Source: Lunularia cruciata
Taxonomy: Eukaryota; Streptophyta; Marchantiopsida; Lunulariales; Lunulariaceae
Direction: 5' to 3'
Assembly: GCA_948567375.1 (NCBI GenBank)
Contig: OX419756.1
Span: forward strand, 12,591,001-12,655,000
DNA: 64,000 nucleotides
In this document: in pieces, positions 45,097 to 56,669 of the stretch
How positions within the stretch are numbered: the stretch's first letter is position 1
Layout: each line of letters opens with the position of its first letter
Translations under genes and position numbers: made by a program
Notes under the pieces: model-generated
Database searches by the model: none
What the model was told of the DNA's origin: nothing
The model's input: only the letters and a program-made list of their open reading frames with translations

Positions 45097-45117
45097 TCCC
45101 GGCAACGGAACCAAAAA
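45097..45117 (-). promoter_or_regulatory. B2 primer binding site
   Basis: Sense TTTTTGGTTCCGTTGCCGGGA starts directly after the 5' LTR. It resembles the tRNA-Asp site TGGCGCCGTTGCCGGGGA used by many Tat/Athila elements, with changes at the second triplet. The plus-strand B copy has TTTTTGGTTCCATTGCGGGGA at 53475. Confidence 0.65.
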
Positions 45118-45809
45118 TGTGAGCCGGCCTGTCTCTCACTCAGGATGAACCTCTGATGGCTATTATGGTAGCGCACCATGGACTAAGAAGGCAAGGAACC
45201 CCAACTCCATCATACTCCTCCAAGGCTAACACTCCAAGACTCAAGACATTGCTCACTAGAGAACTCAATGAGAGAGAGATAGTTGCAAATAAAAGGATGA
45301 TGAGTACCTCCTCACCCGTTGTTTATATAGTGGTGAAATAGTTACGTACCAAAGTTACTAATTACCGTAGTAACTCAAGTTACTAGACTAAAAGTCAAGT
45401 AAGGTCAAAAAGTAGAAAGGAATATCCATTCACATGGGCATATTCTCCTAAGCATGTGATCTTATCTTGACCCAACCACTAAGTCAAGGATTCCTTCACA
45501 TGGGCTATCCTTGGACTAAAGAAGAATCCAAAACAAAAAGGTTTGCGGGCCCAAGAGTTCTCAACTCTTTCCTCAAAGCCAAACACCTAGGAATAATACC
45601 AAGTCAACACACTAAAATCCAAAATAGTAGTGCTCATCTTTTCTACTTCCTCTAAAGTAAGGTCCCCTCTATCTTAGCTATGACTAACTTTAGCTAACCA
45701 TGACTAATATAGAATCATCCTTTATCTCTATATAAATAATATCTCTTAAGTACTTGTAATACCAAGCTAAATATCACAATACCACACACATGCACAAACG
45801 GGTGTCACA
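45118..45809 (-). repeat. B2 5' LTR
   Basis: 692 bp, sense TGTGACACC...GGCTCACA. Confidence 0.93.
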
Positions 45810-46296
45810 AGTCCACTTCTATTTCCCCTTCCCCGATCACCTGCAAGATGGCTCCTCAACGGCAAAGGAAAATTGCTTGACATTTTGTCGTTGCAGTTTC
45901 AATTTTTATAGAGTTGCGCTTCTTCATCTTCCGTTACTTCAAGTTCCTACCGAGAAATCACACCTCCAACATGCATCTGTCACTGTCAATCAACCTACGC
46001 GCGTATGAGCCGCCAGTTTTCAAACGGCCCTTTCTTGAATTTCTTGCCCCGACAAAAGGTAGTTAGACTGTCTTTGCCTTAGGTTGAGCTCCCCCCGATC
46101 CGAAGACAATTTACTTTGGGTTGTATGCTGACAAGGCATTTCTGAATACTTCACCTTATGACCTGAAGTCACTTTACTTCGGGTTTCATCCCGAAGACTC
46201 TTTTCTTTGCCTTCTTCGGCCATACAGGTGCAATCCGACTTCTCTATACACTTCTTCTCCTTTATTCTGAAAAAAACAAAAAATGTGGGCACCACA
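45810..46296 (-). mobile_element. E-type LTR fragment (5' end only)
   Basis: Minus-strand start TGTGGTGCCCAC at 46296 through the TATAAAAA box (45903-45910) to the first codons of the LTR ORF, then cut by B2. The rest of this LTR is absent on the other side of B2, so a deletion joined B2 and this fragment. It also removed the N-terminal RT of F. Confidence 0.8.
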
Positions 46297-47463
46297 GCAA
46301 TATATTTGTTGGGAGATCTACACTCTGGTTAAGACCAGTTCCAAATTGCTGAAGGGAGTAGAGATGTTACCACAATGAGGACACCCTTGGGATTGATGAG
46401 GATGTGCATGTTACCACAAGGAGCAACAAATTTTGTTGCACATATCATGAACAGGATGAATAAGGTTCTTAAGGATTTCATTCCGGAGAAGACAATGCCT
46501 TTTATGGATGATATTCCAATAAAAGGGTGTAAAGAAGAAGAGAAGGATGAAGTATTGGATCAGAGGGGGTGCTGCAAGTTTGTATCTGATCACATTTCAG
46601 ATTGTGATCAGATCCTATCACGGCTTGAGGAAGTTCATTTAACGTTATCGGGTGCTAAATCCAAGTTCGGTGTTGAAGAGGTGGTCATTGTTGGGCATTT
46701 ATGAGGATGGTTTGGTTGCAAACCTGATCCAAGCAAGGTAAATGCAATTCAGCAAATGAAGGACACATGAAACTCACCAACAGAAGTAAGGAGATTCTTG
46801 GGAGTTTGCGTGTTTTATCATGTATGGATTTTGCACTTTGCCCATGAAGCAGATCCTCTCTATGGTTTATTACGGAAATGTCAAAAGTTTAAGTGGGAAG
46901 AGAGATACACAAAAGTGGATTAGAAGCTGAAACTATTGTTGTCCTCTCCACCTATACTACAAAGGATCAGCTATGAGAACAACAAGCTCGTAATACTCAC
47001 GGTTGATACTAGTCCCATAGCTATCGGTTGGGCGGTAGGGCAAGATGATGAAGAGGGGAACTGATACGCTGTATGTTTTGGGGCAAAAGTCCTGAGTGAA
47101 TGCCAAAAAGTATACCCTCAGGTTAAACAAAAGCTATGGGGAGTGGTTACAGTGATGAAATCTGAGAAGGACTACCTGATTGGTGCACCGGTTATAGTGG
47201 AGACGAATTGTTTGCCACTATTGGGGATGATTACAAATTGTAATACCCCAGACATTGCAATGCTTAGGTGGATAGCATACATCAAATCCCTGAATCCTGA
47301 TTTCCTACACATAGCAGGCAAGGATAATCCTATAGCAGATATGCTATCTTGGGCGAAGTATCAAGATGAGGAGTTGATGATTGACGATACCAAAGCTATA
47401 GGTACTACCTTCTTTTCAAGGGCTCAAGTAGGAGAGTATGAGCATCCCAAGTTCTTTATGTGA
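46297..47463 (+). pseudogene. Element F reverse transcriptase (C-terminal) and RNase H
   Basis: RT from DLHSG-stop-DQFQIAEGS on: TTMRTPLGLMRMCMLPQGATNFVAHIMNRM, then PFMDDIPIKG (FMDD with both Asp), LTLSGAKSKFGVEEVVIVGHL, RRFLGVCVFYHVWI, then RNase H (ILTVDTSPIAIGWAV, VTVMKSEKDYLIG, FLHIAGKDNPIADMLSWA). PQGATN replaces the PFGL.NAPATF of the other plant elements here; this is a clearly distinct Ty3/gypsy lineage. Several stops. Confidence 0.82.
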
Positions 47464-48830
47464 GGAGCTCTTTGACGGAGAATAGTTGGATATCGGGCGT
47501 TGCCTTAGCTCCTTGACCAAGCAACCAAAATGGAATGACGCTTTGTACAAACAATTGAGGCGGAAAGCATACAACTACCTTTTGGAAGGGGGTTATTTGT
47601 GGAAGAAAGCTAAACAGAGTGGCGAGCCTCTTCACAACGGGTTGTGTGCAAGGTGGAGACAAGAGAGCTACTGGTTAGAGAATTCCATGAGAGCTTGTGG
47701 GCTGGACATAGGGGTATTTATGCTTCCTTTACCAAACTGAAGGAAAGGTACTGGTGGCGTAATATGTACAAAGATGTAGTTTGGTTTGTGGAGATGTGTA
47801 AAATCTGCCAAACATACTCAGATATTCAACATAGAGATGGATTACATCCTACCTATCCGCTTGCAATGCATTTCAAGTGGGTGGTGGATCTAGTTCCTAT
47901 GCCAGTTGGGATATGGCAGATGCGGTACTTGGTTTTGGCACAAGAGGATTTGTCTAACTAGGCAGAAGGACAAGCCTTGAGGACCAAAACCAGTGAGGGA
48001 ATTTGCAGATTTCTGTTGGAGGACGTGGTTTGTAAATATGGGTGTGTGGGAAAAATTACAGCAGATCAAGGAGAGCTGAATACACAAGAATCCAAGGCTT
48101 TCTTTGAGAGGTGTGGAGTCAAATTGTTTCTTACAATTGCTCACAACCCAGAGGGAAATGCCAAGAGTGAGCAAGGTCATCCACCCATTGTGAAAGCCAT
48201 TGTGCGAGCATGCCAAGGGAGAGTGAAAGAGTGGCCAAGGCTCTTACCTTTTGCTCTATGGGCAGATTGCACCACTCATAGTTCAGTTACTGGTTACATG
48301 CCCGCAGAGTTGATACATGGGCAGAAACCAATTATGCCTATTGAGGAGCAAATACTCACTTGGAGTGTCCTACGTTGGGAAGATCACATATCTAGGGAGG
48401 AGCTTCTAGCACTCAGGATTCACCAATTGGAGAAAAGGCCAGAGGATGTGGAGTTGGCAATTGAGAGGCTTAAGAAAGCATGCCTTGGGAACAAGGACAG
48501 ATTTGACAAATGCCACCCCTTGAGGCCAAGAGATGTTAGAGAAGGAGATTGGGTACTAGTCTACAACAATAGTCTAGATAACCAGCATAACGCTATGATA
48601 AAATTTTCAAAGCGTTGGTTTTGATCGTATGTGGTTGTTAGTGTGTTGGATAATGCTACTTACTCTCTTTGCAAGTTGGATGGATGCAAACTCAAGGTCC
48701 AAATTGTTGGCAAGTGTGTCAAGCTCTTCAAACATTGAGAAGGAAGTTGGAACACGAATGAAGTCAACAAAGAGTTGGATCTCTTTCAATTCCAAGATGA
48801 GGATCTACTATTAGAGGATGATGAGTCTCA
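47464..48830 (+). pseudogene. Element F integrase
   Basis: Zinc domain (REFHESLWAGHRGI, then CKICQTY), D-D-E core written VVDLVPMPVG, ITADQGELNTQE, PEGNAKSEQGHPP, followed by KAIVRACQGRVKEWPRLLPFALWAD and THSSVTGYMPAELIHGQKP, and a C-terminal domain (VREGDWVLVYNNS, AMIKFSKRWF). The stretch 47977-48624 is open for 215 codons. Stops at about 47462, 47961 and 48624; frameshifts between 47480 and 47640. No chromodomain. Confidence 0.85.
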
Positions 48831-48909
48831 TCAATAAGATGAGGAAGTAGTATGAATCCAACAACAATGTACACTCTGATCAGTTTGTGCATATTGGAGG
48901 ATGCACACG

Positions 48910-48924
48910 TTTAGAGGGGGTGGA
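48910..48924 (+). promoter_or_regulatory. Polypurine tract of element F
   Basis: TTTAGAGGGGGTGGA directly before TGTCATA of the 3' LTR. Confidence 0.85.
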
Positions 48925-51138
48925 TGTCATATTGTGGTTTGCATAGGTCATAAAATAGTGACTTATCATAGTTTATCTCCACATTAGTGGGGTAGGTTGT
49001 ATGCTAGATCCAACAAATGAGATGTTGCAATGTGAGCCATCTATGTACATGTGTGTGATTGGCCACGTGGGTTACAACCTTATCAAGTTTGAGGGCTCTA
49101 ATGAATAAAGATGAGGGTGAGATGGTGTGTTGTAGTTTGGAGAGACTCAAGGGGAGAAGGACGTTGAGAGTGAGAGTTGTAGCAAAGAGCGAGTGTTAGA
49201 GCATTGTATGAAGCATTCAAGCATGAGATGTCCCATGCTCCCAATCTGCCACTCTTGAATCCTTTTCTCATCAAGCTTCAGATTTTACACCGTGGCGATT
49301 GACGAGATTGGTTGGTGGCACGTTTTGGGGTGGTATTTGTGGAGTCAGTGATGGGAAACCTAAATCTTATCATCCTTCCGGTGCTTACTTATGAAAATGT
49401 ATGGGATTTGACAATATATGTTCTTCTATAGTTGGGGAATGCCTAAATTTTTGCTCATAAACTTCAAGGTGGAGTTGTGTGGTCCATTTGTCAAAAGTAA
49501 AAAGACTAAAGGACAAATGTGCAAGAGCTTGGGTCCCAAGAGAGAAGGCTGGAGTTTTTCAACCATTGTGGGAGTTTAAGGAGACCATTTGGGGAAAAAA
49601 ACAACATGGCTGGAGAGAAGAGATGACAAGCTATAATCTAAAGAGAGAAATTACACAATTTGAGCTAATTTTGAGAGGGATATGATTGATTGAATCAAGG
49701 GGGGTGAAATTCATACCCATGAGCACAAAGTAGTCAATTGAGGGAGATTCTTGAGACACTCTTGCTATCTGTCAAAGGGGTTGAAGTTAACACAAAGTTC
49801 TTACAGTACTGAGCACAAGAAATTTGAGTTTTGCATCAATCTCAATTCAGATCTGGTTGATTGAAGTTGAAGCTCTTGAGGTGTAAGGTGTTATAGATGA
49901 GCTAATGACCAGGTTTTGAGTTTTGGTCACTCTCAAATTTATGGTTTGAGTTTCCTTATGAAAATTTCCAGAGTTGTTGGTGGATAGGGTTTTCACCTTT
50001 GTGCAAAGGTTTTATGTGAATTGTTGAAATAGAGAAATCAAGGTCTTGGATCAAGTATACTTGGGTCTGTAGAGCTCACAAGTTAGCCCGGCTCAGGAAT
50101 TGATCCACAACTAGGGACTAGGGTTGGATTAGGCTACCAAAATTTTCAGGAGTTTAGACAAAAACACAACCAGCTATTGTCAAAAATTTAGTTGGTTTTA
50201 GGTCTATAACAAGTGAGATCTGATGCAAAACATCTGATAATACTATCATAAGCTTCGTAGAGCAATTTTATCTTTCATCTTGATTGGATATCAATTCTCC
50301 TATCTTGTGACTATGATTGAGAGTTTCAGGTTGCCAGAGTGTTGGTGAGGATCAAGTGTATTTCTAAATCAGAAATCTGGGGAAAATTTGCCAAGAACCA
50401 GGAGCAAACCCTAAAAAGAGGATTTTGAAATTAGGGTGCAATTGCAAAAAACCTGGCCAACTTTGAGAGCTAGTCAGGCAAGTTGTAGTGATCTGATTGA
50501 AGTGTATTTTATATAATTGGAAAGCTTATCTCATAGGCTTTCCATTGAATTCTAGATCACTTGAATCCAAGCTATATAGAAACAATTATTTTTATATGAG
50601 CTATGCATAGTTTTCCCCATCAAAAAGACACATAAAATCCCCACATGGAGTTGAAATTTGTTGAGATCTGAAGCACAAATGGGAGGAGGCTTGGAGGACA
50701 AGTTGAAATGAGCTTGATGATAGAGCAAGAAGGCTCTGAAGCTCTTTCTTCACGAAAAGTACAAAGAGTTGCTATCGTATTCTTGTGATTGGATCCTCTT
50801 TGTGCTTGTATGCTTGTTTGTACGCCTCGTTGGCTTGGATTGGTGTGCGGACATTGCACTTAGATAATTTCCTTCTATGAGTTTTGTGTATTTCTCCTTG
50901 GTAATGTTGGAAGTGATGACCAGTAGACAAGGAGTGCATGTTGTGATAACAGGTTAGGTTGCCCGGTACTACCCTTCTCGATAGCAAGAATATTAGTTAC
51001 GAGAAAGGAGTGTTCCGGCGATAGGGTCACATGTGTGTTCAGTCAAGTCATTACGGGTTTACCTCTAGCCTCTTATTTGTAGTCTCCATAGCTAGGCACC
51101 CTGTGTGTTTCCAAAGAGAGAAAAGAAAAAGTATGACA
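48925..51138 (+). mobile_element. Element F 3' LTR
   Basis: 2214 bp, TGTCATA...TATGACA (inverted ends). Direct repeat of 2315-4503. No long frame is conserved between the two copies. The following sequence is RT of element G. Confidence 0.9.
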
Positions 51139-51720
51139 ACGTATTTTGACTTCTTGCAGTAAAATTTCCATTGTGTTAGTCAGCTTAGGACTTCTTGCAC
51201 GTGATTCACGTGCTCTGCCTCTATCTTGTTAAAGATTAAAATATTATCCAATAACAACACCATTTACTATTCCAATAGTTTATCAAACACCCAATGCATC
51301 TGATCCATGACGATTGTTGGAGCATTAGTGAGCTTGAAAGGTAGAATTCTCCACTCAAAATGCCAATACCTTGAATAAAAGGCAGTCTTTTGCACATCTT
51401 CCCTATCAATGGGGATTTTCCAATAGCCACTACAATTATTCACCTTGGAGAAGTATCGTGCTCCTCTCAATTGATCAAACAAGTCATGGATCCGAGGCAA
51501 GGGATATACATTCTTCATTGTTTGCTTATAAGCCCATGGTAATCAGTATAGAAATGAAGTCCTCCATCCTTCTTTGGAACGAATAGTACCAGTGCTTCCC
51601 AAGAAGAGGTACTATGTCATATGAAGTCCTTCTCTAACAACTTTGTAAGTGTTGTTTGTAGCTCCTCCAACTCCTTTGGTGAGAGCTAATAGATTGGTCT
51701 ACTCATTGGAGTACTCTTTG
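51139..51720 (-). pseudogene. Element G reverse transcriptase, N-terminal piece
   Basis: Minus strand: LFVPKKDGGLHFYTDYHGL, then MKNVYPLPRIHDLFDQLRGARYFSKV (chromovirus-like, compare [26 protein letters not shown]), FEWRILPFKLTNAPT, then VLLLDNILIFNK (the catalytic DD reads DN) and AEHVNHVQEVL. Continues at 2314-2142 beyond element F. Old and broken. Confidence 0.82.
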
Positions 51721-51888
51721 GCAATAACTCAATCTTGAACGGCACACCACAATTAGAAGGTAATCCCTTCAGTAGATCATCTGGAAACACATCTGCAAAC
51801 TCCTAGACTATCTAATCAACCATTGCTTGATGAGGCTCTTGGCCCTCCTCAGATTGTCCTTGTGCAATCAACTTGACTCCACATTGTG

Positions 51889-52086
51889 AAAATAGACTTG
51901 TCTTCCTCCAAAGCTTGCTCTATAGTTGCTTCAATAACAAACTTCCCATCTAGGGACTCATCTCTCTTCAAGGCTTGCTCCATGGCTGCCTACTTGGCAA
52001 ACTTCTCATCTTGGGACTCATCTCCCTTCAAGGCTTGCTCTATAGCTATCTTCTTGACAAACTTCCTACCTTGGGATTGACTAATT
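51889..52086 (-). repeat. Threefold ~66-bp tandem repeat between G protease and RT
   Basis: Three diverged copies of a ~22-codon unit (EQALK.DES...KF..KAA). The pattern in sense is KFVKKIAIEQALKGDES, KFAK.AAMEQALKRDES, KFVIEATIEQALEEDKS. Period about 66 bp, in phase with the reading frame, charged and helical in character. Confidence 0.7.
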
Positions 52087-52142
52087 TTAGGTGTCTTACT
52101 CAGAGGTGTGAGGTAACCTAATAAAAAATTCCTACCTTGGTG

Positions 52143-52514
52143 TTATACTTGAATTTGTTGTCCGGTCCAATCAAATTGAACCTTATGATATTCAAGCCAA
52201 GGTAGGCCTAGAATGACATCATAGTGTAGAGTTGCCACTACAAACCTCATACATTCTAAATACTCCTTCCCAATCTTGAAGGTAACAAGATGCAAGGTAT
52301 AAAATGTAGAACCCTTTCTACCATCCGCCACCATCAATCTACTTCTTATTACTGGCTTGATAGGAATACTTGATTCTTTTGCTACTTGCATAGACATGCA
52401 ATTCTCCAAACTTCCAAAATCAACCAAAATCCTACAATGTTGATTAGATATCATACCTTGCAAGTGAAGCAAACTTGCAAAGGTTGAGCCTTCAATCCCA
52501 TTGGAACTAACCAA
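52143..52514 (-). pseudogene. Element G aspartic protease
   Basis: Open for 123 codons: RILVDFGSLENCMS (active site DFG for DSG), then DVILGLPWLEYHKVQFDW, the ILGxPW strand. Lies upstream of the repeat array and RT of G in sense order gag-PR-RT. Confidence 0.8.
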
Positions 52515-52599
52515 GCTCCCAATAAGCGGCTCAAAATCTCCTATTGGGTTTCCTTGTTTCCTTGATCATTCTGCTCCACAAACTCCATCTGGGTAACTT

Positions 52600-52700
52600 G
52601 TTGAGGTCGCCCATTCTTGAGTGGACATTCATCAATACAATGTCCCAATTAGTGACAATAAAAACAACCACATTTTGCTGTAGTTTTTCTCTATCTATAG
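52600..52700 (-). pseudogene. Element G Gag zinc knuckle region
   Basis: Minus strand reads KCGCFYCH-stop-LGHCIDECPLKNGRPQQ: a CX2CX4HX4C knuckle with one stop inside. G gag is cut at 52788 by the B LTR. Confidence 0.7.
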
Positions 52701-52788
52701 TGGTCTTCATTGAATGGCATAAATCTCCATTGGTGTCGGCTCTTCCACTTGTGTGTAGTGTATGGGTGGGTCTATGGAGGTCAAGGTC

Positions 52789-53474
52789 TATAACACCTAT
52801 TTGTGCATGTGTGTGGTATTGTGATATTTAGTTTGGTATTACAAGTACTTGAGAGATATAATTATATAAAGATAAATGATGGTTTTACATTAGTCATGAT
52901 TAGCTAAATTTAGTCATAGCTAAGATAAAGGGGACCTTACTTTAGAGGAAATTGAGAAGATGAACACCACTATTTTGGATTCTAGTGTGTTGACTTGGTA
53001 TTATTCCTAAGTGTTTGGCTTTGAGGAAAGAGTTGAGAACTCTTGGGCCCACAAGCCTTTTTTTTAATTCTTCTATAGTCCAAGGATAGCCCATGTAAAG
53101 GAATCCTTGACTTAGTGGTTGGGTCAAGATAAGATCACATGCTAGTGGAATATGCCCATGTGAATTGATATTTCTTTCTATTTTTTGACTTTACTTGACT
53201 TTAGCCTAGTAACTTGAGTTACTCCAGTAATTAGTAACTTTGGTGTGTAACTATTTCACAAGTGTATAAAAAAGGGGCGAGGAGGTACTCACCATCCTCT
53301 CATTTGCAACTATCTCTCTTTGATTGAGTTCTCTAGTGAGCAATGTCTTGAGTCTTGGAGTGTTAGCCTTGGAAGAGTATGATGGAGTTGGGGTTCCTTG
53401 CTTTCTTAGTTCATGGTGTGCTACCTTAATAGCCATCAAAGGTTCATCCTGAGTGAGAGACAGGGTGGCTCATA
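52789..53474 (+). repeat. Family B 5' LTR of plus-strand element B3/B4
   Basis: 686 bp, sense plus, TATAACACC...GGCTCATA (family TGTAACACC...GGCTCACA). More diverged than the other B LTRs. Followed by the primer binding site at 53475. Confidence 0.9.
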
Positions 53475-54165
53475 TTTTTGGTTCCATTGCGGGGACCCTC
53501 TAGAAGGCAAGGTAATATTTTGCGTACAATTCTATATTAGATATAAGGAGGCTATGAGAGCTCACTTGGAAAGAACTTTAGGGGAGAGGAGAGTGCTGAA
53601 CTTATGTTAGAGAATTTGGACCCATTTGTTTACCCTATATTGCATTATGATGTATTTGAGCTGCTTTTGCACATCTTGTACACTTGAGAGGATTTGGAGA
53701 GATTGTGTGAGGTGGATTGCAGATTTTGGGGATTAAGGTGATTTTGGGCAAAATCTCAAGTTTGGGATCTATATTTGAAATTTTTACATATGATAGCTTG
53801 GATTATCCTTCAATTAGCACACTTGAAATTATTGTGAGAGCTGGTATGCGCACTAGGCTAGAATTTTTTTAAGTTGATAGGGTAAACTACTCCCGTAATT
53901 GCATGCTCTCTGGAAAATTGTACATAGTCTGCCATTTCTTCAATTTTTAGTAGATCACAATGAAACTTTCCAAGAAAATTCAGTGCATTTTATCCTATTT
54001 GTTGACACAAAAATTAGATAGAGATCATTCTTAAGCAGAGAGTTATAAGTTTTTAAAGTGAGGAGGGTGGTTTTCAGACCAAATCTGAAATATGTGTGAT
54101 GAATAGAAAGGTATCTAGGCCAAATGGCTTGATGAAAAGATTTAGTGAGAGTTTGTTCAAGTAAA
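53475..54165 (+). pseudogene. B3 primer binding site, leader and decayed leader ORF
   Basis: Primer site TTTTTGGTTCCATTGCGGGGA, then a co-linear copy of B2 45117-44440. Leader ORF remnant at 53510-53695 (VQFYIRYKEAMRAHLERTLGE) with ATA for ATG and a frameshift. The start of the extra ORF also carries stops. It ends where diverged E-type LTR C5 begins; gag of the same element appears at 60450, with about 0.9 kb missing between. Confidence 0.8.
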
Positions 54166-55173
54166 GTTCATTCTTGTAGAGATATTAGTCAGAATTGGTC
54201 AAATACAAAGCAAAGTAACAATTTCAGTTCTTCTTGAGTTCCTCTTTAGTCTCTTAGGTAGAAACCACACCTAGAAGAGAGTAACAAGCACGGACTCATA
54301 GTCTTGTCACAATTTCACACTCCTTAATCACAACACCTTTAATTCTTTCCAAAAAATCTTGATTGTGATGATTTAGGCTCTCTCAAAAATGGCACTTCAC
54401 TGCAAAACGACTTTGCGGTAGAATTGCATTCTACCCCTCCATTGAAGGCACAACTTTCTTGATCAAAACTGCTTCACATCAACTTTGCACCGCACTCCAA
54501 AATGCAGAATACTACCAACACTACAATTCCTCTCAGATCTGTCAAGGCATTGCTTCGATTGCACTTCACTCAGGATCAAACACATAGAATGGAGATCAAG
54601 GCTGCGGAATCCAACATCCAACAAGGACACTGACTTGCACTTTGAATTTCTCCCAACACTCACAAACACAAACACAATGTTGATACTCAGAATCAAGCTC
54701 AAGCGATGAGCACTACTTCACAACACTTTGCTTTCTCTATTCTTAGAAATAATGAGTATTGAAAAACATAATACTGTGATTGCCACTCTTAAATAGTGAA
54801 ACAAATGACAGTTCTAACAAAAATACTGCTCTACAAAAACTCTTCTAACCTATAGATCCAAAATGACAATGCACCTCTTCATATCTGCCTCTTCAAATCT
54901 CAAAACTGTTACTAATCTGATCTGATGTCCACCTCGTCATTGGCTTTCAAACTCGATGATCTCTCTATAACTACTCCTAACTCTTCTATTTTTACAATTT
55001 CTTCACTACAATCTACATTGAGGTCATGGGTAATCTATCTACTTCCTTATCTCCCAACTCACTCTTCTCTAAAGTTTTAGAGCACAACTACAAAGACACT
55101 TGAACTCCTACTTCTACAACTTTGGATCTTTGTACTTCTTCTACCTCACTACAAAGTTTAGCTTACTATGTCC

Positions 55174-55865
55174 TGGAACACCCATTTGTGCATGTGTGTG
55201 GTATTGTGATATTTAGCTTGGTATTACAAGTACTTAAGAGATATTATTTATATAGAGATAAAGGATGGTTCTATATTAGTCATGGTTAGCTAAAGTTAGT
55301 CATAGCTAAGATAGATGGGACCTTACTTTAGAGGAAGTAGAAAAGATGAGCACCACTATTTTGGATTTTAGTGTGTTGACTTGGTATTATTCCTAGGTGT
55401 TTGGCTTTGAGGAAAGAGTTGAGAACTCTTGGGCCCGCAAGCCTTTTTGTTTTGGATTCTTCTTTAGTCCAAGGATAGCCCATGTGAAGGAATCCTTGAC
55501 TTAGTGGTTGGGTCAAGATAAGACCACATGCTTAGGGGAATATGCCCATGCGAAGGGATATTCCTTTCTACTTTTTGACTTGACTTGACTTTTAGTCTAG
55601 TAACTTGAGTTACTCCGGTAATTAGTAACTTTGGTACGTAACTATTTCACAAGTATATAAACAAGGGGTGAGGAGGTACTCATCATCCTTTCATTTGCAA
55701 CTATCTCTCTCTCATTGAGTTCTCTAGTGAGCAATGTCTTGAGTCTTGGAGTGTTAGCCTTGGAGGAGTATGATGGAGTTTGGGTTCCTTGCCTTCTTAG
55801 TCCATGGTGCGCTACCATAATAGCCATCAGAGGTTCATCTTGAGTGAGAGACAGGCCGGCTCACA
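55174..55865 (+). mobile_element. Family B solo LTR in C5
   Basis: 692 bp, TGGAACACC...GGCTCACA, flanked by GTCC at 55170-55173 and 55866-55869 (4-bp duplication). Confidence 0.93.
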
Positions 55866-55869
55866 GTCC

Positions 55870-56664
55870 CAACAAGATCTAGTCTGAGTCACACATTGTC
55901 TCCCACATCTAACATCTTCCTATCTACACGATCTTGCAAACAAATTAAGAGATTATTCAACTCTGTGTCCTTTGTCTTCCTCTTGCCCATCTTCTGCACT
56001 AATAACTTCAGCTCATGCAATCTTGCCTCTTCAAGTTAACATTCAACTTCCGTGCTTAGCATGGCCTTGATTTGATTGACGACACCTTCTACTTCATTAG
56101 CTTCTTATACAAGTGTAAGCTTCTCCTTCTTCCTTTCTTCCTCCAATTCATTGCAATACATCTGGAGCTCATTTTCAAATTCAGCCTTCAATGCCTCCTT
56201 CTCCTACCGATTCATAGAGAGTTGCTCCTCTGCTACTTGCACCAATCCTTGCAACCAATCTTCTTCTCTACTGCGCTCTACTAGCTCTCATTGCCAAGGT
56301 TGATCTTTCTCCGCTGCCTTCTTCTTGAGACTCTCCAACTCTTGCTCCATCACCGCAGTAATTGCTTTGGAATGTATCAACTCTACATGCGCATTTGCAA
56401 GGTCTCCTTTCAACACTGCAACCATCATAGTCATCTCCTTTGCTTCCTTGTGACTCTTTACTAATCCTTCCCTTGTCACCTCAAAGTGCTTTCTCCAAAG
56501 AACCTCCTCAACCCAAAGTTCTTTGACTTCCATCTTTACCCTCATCAACTAACTCCGCAGCAACAATGTTTCTTCACTCCAGGTCTTTACTATTGCTAAT
56601 TCATCCGGCACCTCAAGATTGGCACTTACCATCTCCATCTTCTTTTGCTGCAACATCATCAACA
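55870..56664 (-). pseudogene. LTR-resident ORF of C5, coiled-coil part
   Basis: Charged coiled-coil frame: LLMMLQQKKMEMVSANLEV, VKMEVKELWVEEVLWRKHFEV, VEQ/MEQELESLKKKAAEK, ALKAEFENELQMYCNELEEERKKEKLTLV, EARLHELKLLVQKMGKRKTKDTELNNLL. The end aligns with C4 (ETRLHELKLLVQETRRRHAKDTNLNALL), while the middle is quite different. The junction across D2 reads SKVVCPLLMML, matching REIVCPLLVKL of the main subfamily. Confidence 0.65.
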
Positions 56665-56669
56665 ACGGA

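Larger units (their letters stand above)
37985..45809 (-). mobile_element. Family B element B2, complete
   Basis: Minus strand. 5' LTR 45118-45809, primer binding site, leader ORF, extra ORF, gag, PR-RT-RH-IN, polypurine tract, 3' LTR 37985-38679. The two LTRs are nearly identical, so this is a young insertion. RT/IN are of the Tat/Athila kind without a chromodomain. No target duplication: left flank GTAT, right flank AGTC. The right flank is an E-type LTR and part of F is missing, so the right junction was rearranged. Confidence 0.92.

Noticed and set aside
37981-45813. Target duplication for B2
   Set aside because: GTAT and AGTC differ, and the right flank is E-type LTR, not F. The junction is rearranged.
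2310-51143. Clean target duplication for element F
   Set aside because: AGTGT before and ACGTA after do not match well; at most a decayed duplication. The split of the G RT frame is the evidence for insertion.
51886-52080. Plus-strand frame over the 66-bp repeats
   Set aside because: The repeats make several frames open; the minus-strand frame is the one that lies between G protease and RT.
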